The notes under the pieces are model-generated. The model was not told where the DNA came from and did no database searches. It saw only the letters and a program-made list of their open reading frames with translations. The translations under genes and the position numbers were made by a program. Shown here one piece after another: positions 1 to 8,135 of a stretch of 57,916 bases of DNA (the first letter of the stretch is position 1; the number at the start of each line of letters is the position of its first letter). The stretch is from Microbacterium pullorum (GTDB lineage: Bacteria > Actinomycetota > Actinomycetes > Actinomycetales > Microbacteriaceae): contig NZ_JACSQP010000001.1 of assembly GCF_014836535.1 (NCBI RefSeq), forward strand, positions 290,411-348,326, written 5' to 3'.

Positions 1-86
1 GTCCCTCTTCCGTTGTCGCCCGCGGGGTCGCGGGGTGGCGGGGTCCACCGGGTTGCGGGGTCGCCGCGGGTGGAGCCCGTCGCTCG

Positions 87-400
87 GAGCGTCTCGAGTG
101 TCGCGGATGGCGGGTGGGTGCCCGGGGGCACCCGCTCTTCGCGCCACCGGAGCGGCTCCGGGTACCGCGGCTCGGCGCGCGGCGCGCAGCGCAGCACCGC
201 TCGGGTGTCGCGGATGGTGGGTCGGAGTGACCCGTGGCCGCCATTTGCGACACCGGAGCAGCGCGGGATGCCACGAGGACGAGGCGGCGGCAGCTCCGCG
301 CGGCGCGCGGCAGGGGAGCGGTGCGGAGCCGCTCGAGTGTCGCGGATGAAGGGTCCGAGTGGCCCGCGGGCGTCATTCGCGACACCGGAGCAGCGCGGGC
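87..400. repeat. Three degenerate tandem hairpin repeats
   Basis: The first 415 bases hold no convincing gene. They hold three spaced copies of a unit that begins TGTCGCGGATG (99-110, 206-217, 338-349) and ends with its near reverse complement (135-146, 241-252, 373-384). Each is followed by a CCGGAGC motif. Copy 3 pairs 12 bases with one G-T, copy 2 pairs 12 with two G-T, and copy 1 is decayed. Inside each, a second short inverted repeat of the GGGTC/GACCC or GGGTG/CACCC type is seen. Reading frames across this stretch are low-complexity Arg/Gly/Ala and are not believable proteins. The function is unknown; it resembles a small family of palindromic intergenic elements. Confidence 0.6.
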
Positions 401-415
401 GCAGCGCGGGGGCGG

Positions 416-1183
416 CTACGCGCGGGGCGGCAGCGTCGGGATCAGGGCCTCGAGGAACGAGACCGTGTGCTCCCAGCCGGCCACGGCGTGGCAGGTGACG
501 CCCATCGCCAGCACCGGGTAGTCGTTGCCGTCGGGGTCGAGACGGTCGCCGACAAAGAGCATGTCGTCGAGCGCGATGCCGGTCTGCTCGGACAGCCGGC
601 GCATGCCGTAAGCCTTGTCGATGCCCCGGTGGGTGATGTCCACCGACGTGGAACCGCCCGAACGCACCTCGAGATCGGGGATGCGGGCGGCCACGGCCTC
701 GCGCAGGGCGTTCTTCTTCGCCCCGGTGGGATCCCACGCGACCTTCGCCGCCAGCGGCGCCGACTGGCCGAGCGCGGAGAAGGTGATCTGCGAGCCGCGG
801 TCCTCGAGGATGTCTCCCCAGGTCTCGCTCTCCCACAGCTCGAGGCGTCGCGCCTCTTCTTCGACGGCGGTCAGCGCCCGAGCCTTCTCGTCGTCGGTCA
901 GGCGGTGGGCGTACACCGTCGCGATGCCATCGGCGGTGAGGCGGTAGTACTGGGTGCCGCACGTGGGCAGCAGGTGAAGGGCGTCCATCACCGTGGGGGA
1001 GGCGGCCGGCAGGTTGTCGACGACCTGCACCTGGAACTGCTGCAGCTGGCCACCCGAGATGATCGCCACCTCGACGCGTTCGGCGAGTTGCACGAGCAGA
1101 TCGCCCATGCGCGGGTCGATGGCGCTCTTGGACGGCGCGAGCGTGTCGTCGAGGTCGAAGGCGATGAGGCGGGGGGTCAGCAT
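416..1183 (-). CDS. HAD superfamily (Cof/HAD-IIB type) hydrolase
   Basis: This is a predicted cytosolic phosphatase of 255 residues. HAD motif I is DLDDT at residues 10-14, with the nucleophile Asp and the second Asp spaced as usual. Motif II is the ISGG around Ser43. Motif IV is GDRLDPDGND near residues 212-221, the Mg-binding end of a class IIB HAD fold as in sugar phosphatases and phosphomannomutase-like enzymes. The substrate cannot be told from sequence. The ATG at 1183 was chosen because AGGAG lies about 8 bases upstream and because longer readings would run back through tRNA-Pro. The gene lies downstream of the tRNA and its terminator on the same strand. Confidence 0.85.
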   Translation of the reverse strand: MLTPRLIAFDLDDTLAPSKSAIDPRMGDLLVQLAERVEVAIISGGQLQQFQVQVVDNLPAASPTVMDALHLLPTCGTQYYRLTADGIATVYAHRLTDDEKARALTAVEEEARRLELWESETWGDILEDRGSQITFSALGQSAPLAAKVAWDPTGAKKNALREAVAARIPDLEVRSGGSTSVDITHRGIDKAYGMRRLSEQTGIALDDMLFVGDRLDPDGNDYPVLAMGVTCHAVAGWEHTVSFLEALIPTLPPRA

Positions 1184-1210
1184 CGGACGCTCCTGTTCGG
1201 ACGTGAGTGT

Positions 1211-1243
1211 AAGAAGGGCCCCGCCTTGCGGCGGAGCCCCTCT
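1211..1243 (-). terminator. Intrinsic terminator after tRNA-Pro
   Basis: Read on the minus strand, a strong GC hairpin (GGGGCTCCGCC, short loop, GGCGGGGCCC) is followed by TTCTT. It lies just downstream of tRNA-Pro and before the HAD gene, so it probably ends the tRNA transcript. Confidence 0.65.
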
Positions 1244-1247
1244 GCTG

Positions 1248-1321
1248 TCGGGGTGACAGGATTTGAACCTGCGGCCTCGTCGTCCCGAACGACGCGCGCT
1301 ACCAAGCTGCGCCACACCCCG
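1248..1321 (-). tRNA. tRNA-Pro (anticodon CGG)
   Basis: On the minus strand a full cloverleaf folds. The acceptor stem is CGGGGTG/CACCCCG with discriminator A. The D arm contains GGTAGCGC. The anticodon stem CGTCG/CGACG carries loop TTCGGGA (anticodon CGG). The T loop is TTCAAAT. CCA is not encoded. A -10-like TAGGCT sits at 1335-1340 with TTCGAA 18 bases further upstream, placing transcription start just before the tRNA. Confidence 0.95.
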
Positions 1322-1369
1322 TGGCAACCCCTCTAGCCTACCCGATGCGAGGGGATGCTTCGAACCGGA

Positions 1370-2326
1370 TCACGCCCTCGGGACCAGCGTGAGCAGGGTC
1401 GCCTCGGGGAGGCAGCCGAAACGCACCGGCGCGTAGATGGAGTGTCCGATGCCCGCACTGACGTTGAGCGGCGCGGATGCCGCTCCGGTCGTCCACGTGC
1501 TGAGTCCCCGTGCCTGGTCGAGCGGGATGTCGCAGTTGGCGACCAATGCCGACCGCGAACCGGGGATCCGCACCTGTCCGCCGTGCGTGTGGCCGGCGAT
1601 CAGCAGGTCTGCACCGTGCGCGGTGAAATCGTCGAGGATGCGCCGGTAGGGCGCGTGCGTGACTCCGATGTCGAGGTCTCCCGCCGGGAGGGGGGCCAGC
1701 GCCTCATGCATCTGGTCGAGGTCGTCCCAATCGCGGTGGGCGTCGCTGACGCCGAATGCCCGGATGCGCACGCCCCCGGCATCCACCATCGCTGCACTGT
1801 TGTCGAGATCGATCCAGCCGAGTTCGTCGCTCAGGAACCGATCGAGTGCCCCGGTGTCGAGCCGCGTGGTCGTGCGCTTGCGCTGAGACGGACCGCTGAA
1901 GTACCGCAGGGGGTTTCGGGGGGAGGGGGCGACGAGGTCGTTCGAGCCGTGCACATACACGCCCGGAATGCCGGCGAAGGGAGCCAGCGCCACGCGGATG
2001 CCGTGCAGGCCCTCGACATGGCCGAGGTTGTCGCCGGTGTTGATCACGAGGTGGGGCTCGAGCTCGGCGAGCGAGGCGATCCAACGCTGTTTGCGGCGCT
2101 GCCAGGGCGCCATGTGAGCGTCGGAGATGTGCAGGATGCGGATGGGCCGCGCTCCGGCCGGCAGGAGAGCGAGGTCATGGCGACGCAGGGTGTACAGGTG
2201 CCGCTCGATGCCGACACCCCAGACCGCGGCCGCAGCACCCGCCGCCCCCACCGCAGTGAGGGCGGTGAGGGCGAGGCGGGGCGCGCTGACGCGCTCAGCC
2301 ACAGGTGAGGGTGATGGTCGCGCCAC
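1370..2326 (-). CDS. Membrane-anchored metallophosphoesterase
   Basis: This predicted calcineurin-like phosphoesterase has 318 residues. An N-terminal hydrophobic segment (about 18-40) would anchor it in the membrane, with the catalytic domain behind it. Metal-binding motifs are in order: SDAH (Asp69, His71), GDN (Asp99), GSND in place of the usual GNHD (about 127-130), a THAPY motif and a terminal GHTHGG. This set resembles YkuE-type phosphohydrolases; the substrate is unknown. Two GTG starts are possible, 2326 and 2302; the latter overlaps the stop of the upstream penicillin-binding protein and would be translationally coupled. Neither has a clear ribosome site. The two genes form one minus-strand operon. 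Confidence 0.85.
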   Translation of the reverse strand: MARPSPSPVAERVSAPRLALTALTAVGAAGAAAAVWGVGIERHLYTLRRHDLALLPAGARPIRILHISDAHMAPWQRRKQRWIASLAELEPHLVINTGDNLGHVEGLHGIRVALAPFAGIPGVYVHGSNDLVAPSPRNPLRYFSGPSQRKRTTTRLDTGALDRFLSDELGWIDLDNSAAMVDAGGVRIRAFGVSDAHRDWDDLDQMHEALAPLPAGDLDIGVTHAPYRRILDDFTAHGADLLIAGHTHGGQVRIPGSRSALVANCDIPLDQARGLSTWTTGAASAPLNVSAGIGHSIYAPVRFGCLPEATLLTLVPRA

Positions 2327-4862
2327 GACCGGTCACAGTGCCGGCCGCCGGGTCGGTGCCGGTGACCTTGCGTTGACTGTTCTCGGCGGCATTGTCGTTG
2401 CCCGGATCGCCGCCGCCACCGGGGGCACACGGTGTGATGGAGGTGAATCCGGCGCTGCGGAGCGCATCGACCGCCTTGTCGGGGGTCATGCCGGCCACCG
2501 TGGGAACTGTGACGCCTTGGCCGTTGCTCGGGCTGATGCGCACCGTGGTGCCACCGGTGACGCGTCCGGCGCCCGGATCCTGCGCGGTGATGATGCCGGC
2601 CGCTTCCGCCGCGTCGACCGGGTCGGTGACCTGCACGCTGAACCCGGCCCCCTCGAGGGTCCTCGTGGCGTCGTCGACGGTCATGCCGATCACGCTGGGC
2701 AGATCGATGTACACCTGGCGGGTGAGGTTGGCATCGGGCGTGGGGAACGCGTCGCCGCCGTACTTGGCGTTGGCCGCGCGCTGCATGTCGGGCCAGATCG
2801 CGTGACGCATGCGCCAGAGCGCATAGCCGTTGGCCCAGATGCGGTGCAGCTCCGAGAAGCCCTCGACGTTACCGACCCAGACGACCGTCGCGACCTTGGT
2901 CGAGCTGCCGTCCATCCACGTCTGGAACTGCTCGTGGATGCCGGTCTTGCCGATGACGGGCACGCCGTCGAAGGTGCGCGACGCGATGGCCGAACCGTTG
3001 TTGATGACGTTCGCGAGTGTGTACGCCGCCGTCGCCGCGACGGTCTCGTCGAGCACGCGGGTGCACGTCGTCTCGGGGATCGCGAGCTCGTTGCCGGCAG
3101 AGTCCGTGATGCGGTCGATCGCCTTGGGCTCGCAGTAGGTGCCGCCCGACGCGATGGTGGCGTAGACGCCCGCCATGTCGATCGGGGCGATGTTCATCGA
3201 GCCGAGGATGTCGTACGGCACGTTGGGGGAGTTGCCCGCCTCATACGTCTTCGTGCCGTCGGCGATCGTCACACCGAGCCGGTCGGCGAGCTTGTTGATG
3301 TCGCAGACGTTGAGCTTCTCCGCCATCGCGAAGAACCCGGAGTTCAGTGAGTCGGACGTGAACTTGAACGGGGTGCTGACGTAGCCGCGCGAGCCCTCGA
3401 AGTTGCCGACTGCGCCGGCTTTGATCGTCTGGACGCCGAGGTCGCAGCCGCGGTCGATCTTGAAGGTGCGCAGCGTGCCGTTGAGCGTCTCGTTGACGGA
3501 GTGCCCCTGCTCGAGCCACTCCAACAGGGTGAACACCTTGTAGGTCGAGCCGACGTTGAAGCCGTTCGATCCACCGTTCGCCTTGCGGGTGTTGAAGTTG
3601 ATGGCCGAGAACGTGGGATCTTGCAGCTGAGACGCCGACTGCGCGTAGTTCTTGTTCTGCACCATCGACAGCACGCGTCCGGTGCCGACCTCCAGCTGCA
3701 CGCCGGAGGAGCCGAGGTTGATGCCGTCCATCGCCTTCGGCACGACAGAGATCGCTTGTTCCGCCGCGATCTGCAGGTCGAGGTCGATCGTCGTGTAGAT
3801 GCGGTACCCACCTTGACGCAGCGCAGCCTTGCGCTCGTCGTCGGTTTCGCCGAAGACGGGATCGTTCTCGACGATCGTGCGCACGTAGTCGCAGAAATAC
3901 GCCGAACCGCCGGCCATCTGGCACCCCTGGTCGGTGGGGGTGATGTTCGGGGTGATCGGCTCTGCGATGGCCGCGTCGTATTCGCCCTGGGTGATCTTGC
4001 CGTCGGCGAGCATGCGCGTGAGCACATAGTTGCGCCGGTCGAGAGTCTTCTTATACCCGTTCGCGGCACCGTTGGTCTCGCTGTCGGGGTTGTCGATGCG
4101 GTACCCGTTGGGCTCCTGCACCATGCCCGCGAGCGTTGCGGCCTGGCTGAGCGTCAGGTTCGCGGCATCCACCCCGAAGTAATACTTCGCGGCGGCGCCG
4201 ATGCCGTACGTGCTCCCGCCGAAGTTCACGATGTTGAGGTAGCCGAGGAGGATCTCGTCCTTCGTGTACGACTTCTCCAGTTGGATGGCGTAGCGCATCT
4301 CCTGGAGCTTGCGCTGCAGGCCGCCCTCGCTGATGTCACCGTTGGTGGCCTCGTAGTAGCAGGCGTCGCGCTCTTCGGTGGTGGCGGCGTTCTCCTCGCA
4401 ACGCTGCACCAGGATGTTCTTGACGTACTGCTGGCTGATCGAGGAGCCACCGCGGTCGGAGGTTCCCCGCACATTCGCCACGACAGCACTGAGCGTGCCG
4501 ACGAGGTCGACACCGCCGTGCTTGTAGAAGTTCTTGTCCTCACTGGCCAGCACGGCGTCGTACACGACGGTGTTGACCTGGTCGAACTGCATCGGCACGC
4601 GGTTCTGGTCGTAGAACCGGGCCAGCAGCTGAGGCTCGCCGTTGTGGGTCGCGTAGATCTCGGTCGGCTCCATGAGTTCGTCGAGCTCGAGATAACTCGG
4701 CATGTTCTCGAACATGGAGATCGCATTGCCTGCCGCGTAGCCGGTGACGGCGATGGCGGGGGTGACCGTCGCGGTGACCAGGATGCCTGCCACGGCGCTC
4801 AGGCCGACGAGGCCGAGTACGCCGCCGAGCACACCGCTGGCCGTCCGTTTCTTGTGGGGCAT
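2295..4862 (-). CDS. ponA: Class A penicillin-binding protein with PASTA domains
   Basis: Bifunctional peptidoglycan synthase of 855 residues, acting at the outer face of the cytoplasmic membrane. A membrane anchor lies at about 12-45. The GT51 glycosyltransferase domain has the catalytic Glu in EDKNFYKHGG (Glu108) and the GGSSISQQ motif (138-145). The transpeptidase has S439-TYK, SLN at 505-507 and KTG at 639-641. Two PASTA domains (about 730-855) follow a hydrophilic linker and may bind muropeptides or beta-lactams. The ATG at 4862 is supported by a TACGAT box exactly 6 bases upstream with no Shine-Dalgarno, suggesting a leaderless mRNA; an in-frame extension upstream would overlap the divergent DUF4177 gene. 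The gene precedes, and overlaps, a metallophosphoesterase. Confidence 0.93.
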   Translation of the reverse strand: MPHKKRTASGVLGGVLGLVGLSAVAGILVTATVTPAIAVTGYAAGNAISMFENMPSYLELDELMEPTEIYATHNGEPQLLARFYDQNRVPMQFDQVNTVVYDAVLASEDKNFYKHGGVDLVGTLSAVVANVRGTSDRGGSSISQQYVKNILVQRCEENAATTEERDACYYEATNGDISEGGLQRKLQEMRYAIQLEKSYTKDEILLGYLNIVNFGGSTYGIGAAAKYYFGVDAANLTLSQAATLAGMVQEPNGYRIDNPDSETNGAANGYKKTLDRRNYVLTRMLADGKITQGEYDAAIAEPITPNITPTDQGCQMAGGSAYFCDYVRTIVENDPVFGETDDERKAALRQGGYRIYTTIDLDLQIAAEQAISVVPKAMDGINLGSSGVQLEVGTGRVLSMVQNKNYAQSASQLQDPTFSAINFNTRKANGGSNGFNVGSTYKVFTLLEWLEQGHSVNETLNGTLRTFKIDRGCDLGVQTIKAGAVGNFEGSRGYVSTPFKFTSDSLNSGFFAMAEKLNVCDINKLADRLGVTIADGTKTYEAGNSPNVPYDILGSMNIAPIDMAGVYATIASGGTYCEPKAIDRITDSAGNELAIPETTCTRVLDETVAATAAYTLANVINNGSAIASRTFDGVPVIGKTGIHEQFQTWMDGSSTKVATVVWVGNVEGFSELHRIWANGYALWRMRHAIWPDMQRAANAKYGGDAFPTPDANLTRQVYIDLPSVIGMTVDDATRTLEGAGFSVQVTDPVDAAEAAGIITAQDPGAGRVTGGTTVRISPSNGQGVTVPTVAGMTPDKAVDALRSAGFTSITPCAPGGGGDPGNDNAAENSQRKVTGTDPAAGTVTGRGATITLTCG

Positions 4863-4971
4863 AGGCTGATCGTAAGCCAGAACCCTGGGCGATGGCTCGA
4901 CAGGATGCCGTGCGTCGCGTCGTGCGGGCGACCGGCGAGTCCACCCCGAAACGTCGAGATCCGGAGCCGCC

Positions 4972-5187
4972 ATGACCACCTGGGAATACCTCACCACGCC
5001 CCTGCTGATCCACAACACCGCTGCCATACTCAACAACTGGGGCAAGCAGGGGTGGGAGCTCGTGCAGGTCGTGACCGGCCCCGAGGGCGGTCTCGTGGCC
5101 TACTTCAAGCGCCCGAGCGGCGGCGGTTCGGAAAACGCCGGCCTGGATGCCGCGGCGCAGGCCGCCCGTCAGTTCGAGGGGGAGTGA
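4972..5187 (+). CDS. DUF4177 family protein
   Basis: A 71-residue soluble protein. Its core (WEYLTTPLLIHN, then NNWGKQGWELVQV) is the signature of DUF4177 proteins, small beta-alpha-beta domains of unknown role that often sit beside other housekeeping genes. It is divergent from ponA and its last codons overlap the ribosome site of the following RidA gene, so the two are probably co-transcribed. No catalytic residues are evident. Confidence 0.85.
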   Translation: MTTWEYLTTPLLIHNTAAILNNWGKQGWELVQVVTGPEGGLVAYFKRPSGGGSENAGLDAAAQAARQFEGE

Positions 5188-5189
5188 GC

Positions 5190-5657
5190 GTGGCTGTCTC
5201 GGCGCGCCTCAGCGAGCTCGGTATCGAGCTTCCCACGGTCGTTCCGCCCCTCGCGGCCTACGTGCCGGCGAAGGCGCACGGCGACCTCGTCTACACCGCC
5301 GGCCAGCTGCCGATGGTGGCAGGCGCCCTCCCCGCCACCGGCAAGGTGGGCGACGGCCACGGTCTCGTCCCCGCGGCGGATGCTGCCGCGTACGCGCGCC
5401 AGTGCGCCCTGAACGCGATCGCCGCCGCCGCGGCCGCCGTCGGGGGCGTGGACCGCCTGGTCGGCGTGCTGAAGGTCACCGGCTTCGTGGCATCCGTCCC
5501 CGAGTTCACCGGCCAGCCGGGCGTGGTCAACGGCGCGAGCGAGGTGCTCGGCGAGATCTTCGGCGACGCCGGTCGCCACGCCCGCTCGGCGGTCGGCGTG
5601 CCGGTGCTGCCGCTGGACAGCCCCGTCGAGGTGGAAGTGGTCTTCCTCACCGCCTGA
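5190..5657 (+). CDS. RidA family protein (reactive enamine/imine deaminase-like)
   Basis: A 155-residue protein of the YjgF/YER057c/UK114 family. The N-terminal region GDLVYTAGQLPM and the C-terminal RSAVGVPVLP-VEVEVVF match the trimer-forming RidA fold. Archetypal RidA hydrolyses 2-aminoacrylate and other reactive enamines, but this longer member belongs to a subgroup whose substrate is not established. The GTG at 5190 is favoured because GGGGGAG lies 6 bases before it, inside the end of the DUF4177 gene. An alternative GTG at 5184 would leave no room for that site. Confidence 0.85.
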   Translation: MAVSARLSELGIELPTVVPPLAAYVPAKAHGDLVYTAGQLPMVAGALPATGKVGDGHGLVPAADAAAYARQCALNAIAAAAAAVGGVDRLVGVLKVTGFVASVPEFTGQPGVVNGASEVLGEIFGDAGRHARSAVGVPVLPLDSPVEVEVVFLTA

Positions 5658-5689
5658 GCCTGGGCGTGCCCGCGCGCACACTACCCGCA

Positions 5690-5754
5690 ACAGGCAGAAT
5701 CCCCGGGACAGGACGATCCATCGCGAATCGTCCTGTCCCGGGGATTTCTCCTGT
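5690..5754. repeat. 20-bp perfect inverted repeat between convergent genes
   Basis: Perfect 20-bp arms at 5698-5717 and 5727-5746 leave a 9-base loop. A further ACAGG/CCTGT pair (5690-5694, 5750-5754) encloses them. It lies between the ends of ridA (plus) and acs (minus), so it could act as a bidirectional terminator, though no T-run follows on either side. Confidence 0.65.
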
Positions 5755-5785
5755 CTCCGGGATGCCCGTGTCAGGCGGATGCCGC

Positions 5786-7756
5786 TCAGCGCACCTGCGC
5801 GCTGATGACGCTCATGACGGCGGTGTCGGCGAGGGTGGTCGTGTCACCGACCTCGCGCCCTTCCGCCACATCGCGAAGCAGCCGTCGCATGATCTTGCCC
5901 GAGCGCGTCTTGGGGAGCTCCCCGACGATGTAGACGTCGCGCGGGCGGGCGATGGGCCCGATCTGCTCGCCGACCCAGCCGCGCAGTGTGCCCGCGAGAC
6001 CTTCGGGCGAGTGGGCGGAGAGGTAGCTCTGCTTGACGATCACGAAGGCCACCACCGCCTGGCCGGTCGTCTCATCCGATGCGCCCACCACGGCCGCCTC
6101 GGCGACCGCCTCGTTGCCGACGAGGGCGGATTCGATCTCGGTCGTCGACAGGCGGTGCCCCGAGACGTTCATGACGTCGTCGACGCGGCCCATGAGCCAC
6201 ACGTCGCCGTCGTCGTCGAGGCGGGCGCCGTCGCCGGCGAAGTAGTACCCCTGCGTGCGGAACTTGTCCCAGTACGTCTCCACGAAACGGTCGGGGTCAC
6301 CCCAGATGCCGCGCAGCATGGCGGGCCAGGGCTCGGTGACCACCAGCAGCCCCCCGTTGCCGTTGCCGACGTGCGCGCCGTCCTCATCGACCACGTCGAT
6401 CGAGATGCCGGGCAGGGCGACCTGAGCCGCGCCGGGTTTGGTCTCGGTGACCCCCGGCAGCGCCGAGATCATGATGGCGCCGGTCTCGGTCTGCCACCAC
6501 GTGTCGACGATGGGGGTGGTCTTGCCGCCGATGATCTTGCGGTACCACATCCACGCCTCGGGGTTGATGGGTTCGCCCACCGAGCCGAGCAGCCGCAGTG
6601 ACGACAAGTCGAACTTCTTCGGCACCTCGCGCCCGATCTTCATGAACGACCGGATGGCGGTGGGGGCGGTGTAGAGGATCGTCACCGCGTACTTCTCGAC
6701 GATCTCCCACCAGCGTCCCGGGTGCGGCATGTCGGGGGTGCCCTCGTAGAGCACCTGCGTCGCGCCGTTGGCGAGCGGCCCGTAGGCGACGTAGCTGTGC
6801 CCGGTGACCCAGCCGATGTCGGCCGTGCACCAGAACACATCGGTCTCGGGATGCAGGTCGTGCACCACCCTGTTCGTGAAAGTGGTCTGCGTCAGGTACC
6901 CGCCGGAGGTGTGGAGGATCCCCTTGGGCTTCCCGGTGGTGCCCGAGGTGTAGAGGATGAACAGCGGATTCTCGGCGGGGAATCCCTGCGCCTCGTGCTC
7001 GGGCGAGGCAGCGGGGACGGCATCGTGCCACCAGAGATCGCGTCCCTCGGTCCACTCGACATCGTTGCCGCCGCGGCGCACCACCAGCACGTGCTCCACC
7101 GTCTCCTGCGCGGCCCCGCCGTTGCGTCCGGCCAGGGCGAGGTCGACCGCCGGCTTGAGCGGTGAGACCTTGCCCTTGCGGTAACCGCCGTCGGCGGTGA
7201 TGACCAGCTTCGCGCCGGCGTCGTCGATGCGCGAGCGCAGGCTGTCGGCGGAGAAGCCGCCGAAGACGACCGAGTGGATGGCGCCGACACGGGCGACGGC
7301 GAGCATGGCCGCCACCGCCTCGGGGATCATGGGCAGGTAGATGGCGACACGGTCGCCCGCGGTGATGCCGAGGTCGGTCAGCACGTTGGCGACGCGCTTG
7401 ACCTCCTCGGTGAGTTCGGCGTAGGTCACGCGGCGGGAATCGCCCGGCTCGCCCTCCCACAGCAGCGCCACCCGGTCGCCGTTGCCGGCCTCGACGTGAC
7501 GATCGAGGCAGTTGTACGCCACGTTGAGCTCGCCGTCGGCGAACCATGTCGCGAACGGCGGGTTCGACCAGTCCAGCACCTGCGTGAACGGCTTGTGCCA
7601 GTGCAGCAGGTCGCGCGCCTGGTCGGCCCAGAACCCCTCGCGGTCGGCTGCAGCCCGTTCGTACAGCTCCGCGGTCGCCACGGCGTTGTCGGCGAAGTCG
7701 GCGGACGGCGCGAACCGGCGGGTCTCGTTCAGCAGGTGGTCGATCTGGCTGCTCAT
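5786..7756 (-). CDS. acsA: Acetyl-coenzyme A synthetase
   Basis: AMP-forming acetate-CoA ligase of 656 residues, making acetyl-CoA from acetate, ATP and CoA in the cytosol. The adenylate-forming signature YTSGTTGKPKGI is present, as are the ACS motifs VDTWWQTETG and GRVDDVMNVSGHRLST. The C-terminal LPKTRSGKIMRR carries the lysine normally regulated by acetylation. Length and motif order match full-length Acs. The ATG at 7756 has AAAGGAG 7 bases upstream; a GTG two codons earlier is too close to that site. The promoter region (7757-7850) contains a short CACTA/TAGTG inverted repeat at 7833-7849 that could be an operator. Confidence 0.95.
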   Translation of the reverse strand: MSSQIDHLLNETRRFAPSADFADNAVATAELYERAAADREGFWADQARDLLHWHKPFTQVLDWSNPPFATWFADGELNVAYNCLDRHVEAGNGDRVALLWEGEPGDSRRVTYAELTEEVKRVANVLTDLGITAGDRVAIYLPMIPEAVAAMLAVARVGAIHSVVFGGFSADSLRSRIDDAGAKLVITADGGYRKGKVSPLKPAVDLALAGRNGGAAQETVEHVLVVRRGGNDVEWTEGRDLWWHDAVPAASPEHEAQGFPAENPLFILYTSGTTGKPKGILHTSGGYLTQTTFTNRVVHDLHPETDVFWCTADIGWVTGHSYVAYGPLANGATQVLYEGTPDMPHPGRWWEIVEKYAVTILYTAPTAIRSFMKIGREVPKKFDLSSLRLLGSVGEPINPEAWMWYRKIIGGKTTPIVDTWWQTETGAIMISALPGVTETKPGAAQVALPGISIDVVDEDGAHVGNGNGGLLVVTEPWPAMLRGIWGDPDRFVETYWDKFRTQGYYFAGDGARLDDDGDVWLMGRVDDVMNVSGHRLSTTEIESALVGNEAVAEAAVVGASDETTGQAVVAFVIVKQSYLSAHSPEGLAGTLRGWVGEQIGPIARPRDVYIVGELPKTRSGKIMRRLLRDVAEGREVGDTTTLADTAVMSVISAQVR

Positions 7757-7899
7757 CGGCACGCTCCTTTGCGGGTCGGAGTGACGGACGGACCGTCATC
7801 GCGGGCCACTCTATTGAGCGACGCCGCGCGCTCACTACCTCCGATAGTGGGGGCCGTGATGGATCGGTGACCGTTTCCGCATTGACACGGCGCGGTCGC

Positions 7900-7928
7900 T
7901 TGGTGTGGCGCGCCAGTGTTTGTAAGCT
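7900..7928 (+). promoter_or_regulatory. Promoter of the 6C RNA
   Basis: TTGGTG (7900-7905) and TAAGCT (7923-7928) are separated by 17 bases and would start transcription near 7935, just before the conserved RNA structure. This is inferred from spacing only. Confidence 0.45.
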
Positions 7929-7929
7929 C

Positions 7930-8045
7930 TCACTCGGCCGAATTCAATTTCTGGCATATGCAACGCCCGTCCTCCCCCCGGACGGTGTTCGTTGTCCGGC
8001 GGCATCCCATTCCCCCCATGGGATGCCGCCACTTCCTTCTCGCGC
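7930..8045 (+). ncRNA. 6C small RNA
   Basis: The 379-base gap between acsA and the Tad genes contains two hairpins whose loops are both TCCCCCC. Hairpin 1 has stem CCGTCC/GGACGG (7967-7972, 7980-7985), extended by a lower AACG/TGTT helix. Hairpin 2 has a perfect 13-bp stem (7998-8010, 8018-8030). Paired stems with six-cytosine loops define the actinobacterial 6C RNA family, and location next to Tad/secretion genes is also typical of it. Hairpin 2 followed by ACTTCCTTCT may serve as the terminator. Family members have been linked to stress and growth control; the target here is unknown. The exact 5' end is uncertain. Confidence 0.85.
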
Positions 8046-8123
8046 CTCCTCCCCAGGACGGATCACCCCGGTTCTCATCCACCGATGGGCCGCTCCGGCC
8101 CGCGCGGTGCGTGCGGTTCGGCT

Positions 8124-8129
8124 TAGCGT
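8124..8129 (+). promoter_or_regulatory. -10 box placing the TadA mRNA start at its ATG
   Basis: TAGCGT ends 6 bases before the ATG at 8136 and there is no Shine-Dalgarno sequence, suggesting a leaderless transcript separate from the 6C RNA. Confidence 0.4.
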
Positions 8130-8135
8130 CGCGGC

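Noticed and set aside
87..400. Repeat array as a CRISPR
   Set aside because: Units are palindromic with degenerate, unequal internal sequence and only three copies; there are no regular spacers and no cas genes.
13..498. Overlapping plus-strand open frames in the first 500 bases
   Set aside because: Composition is Arg/Gly/Ala/Ser from palindromic repeats, frames are of similar quality, and the right part overlaps the HAD gene.
3501..5657. Very long open frame on the plus strand opposite ponA, ending in the RidA gene
   Set aside because: High GC makes antisense frames stay open. The opposite strand encodes a clear penicillin-binding protein, and only the RidA end (5190-5657) is real.
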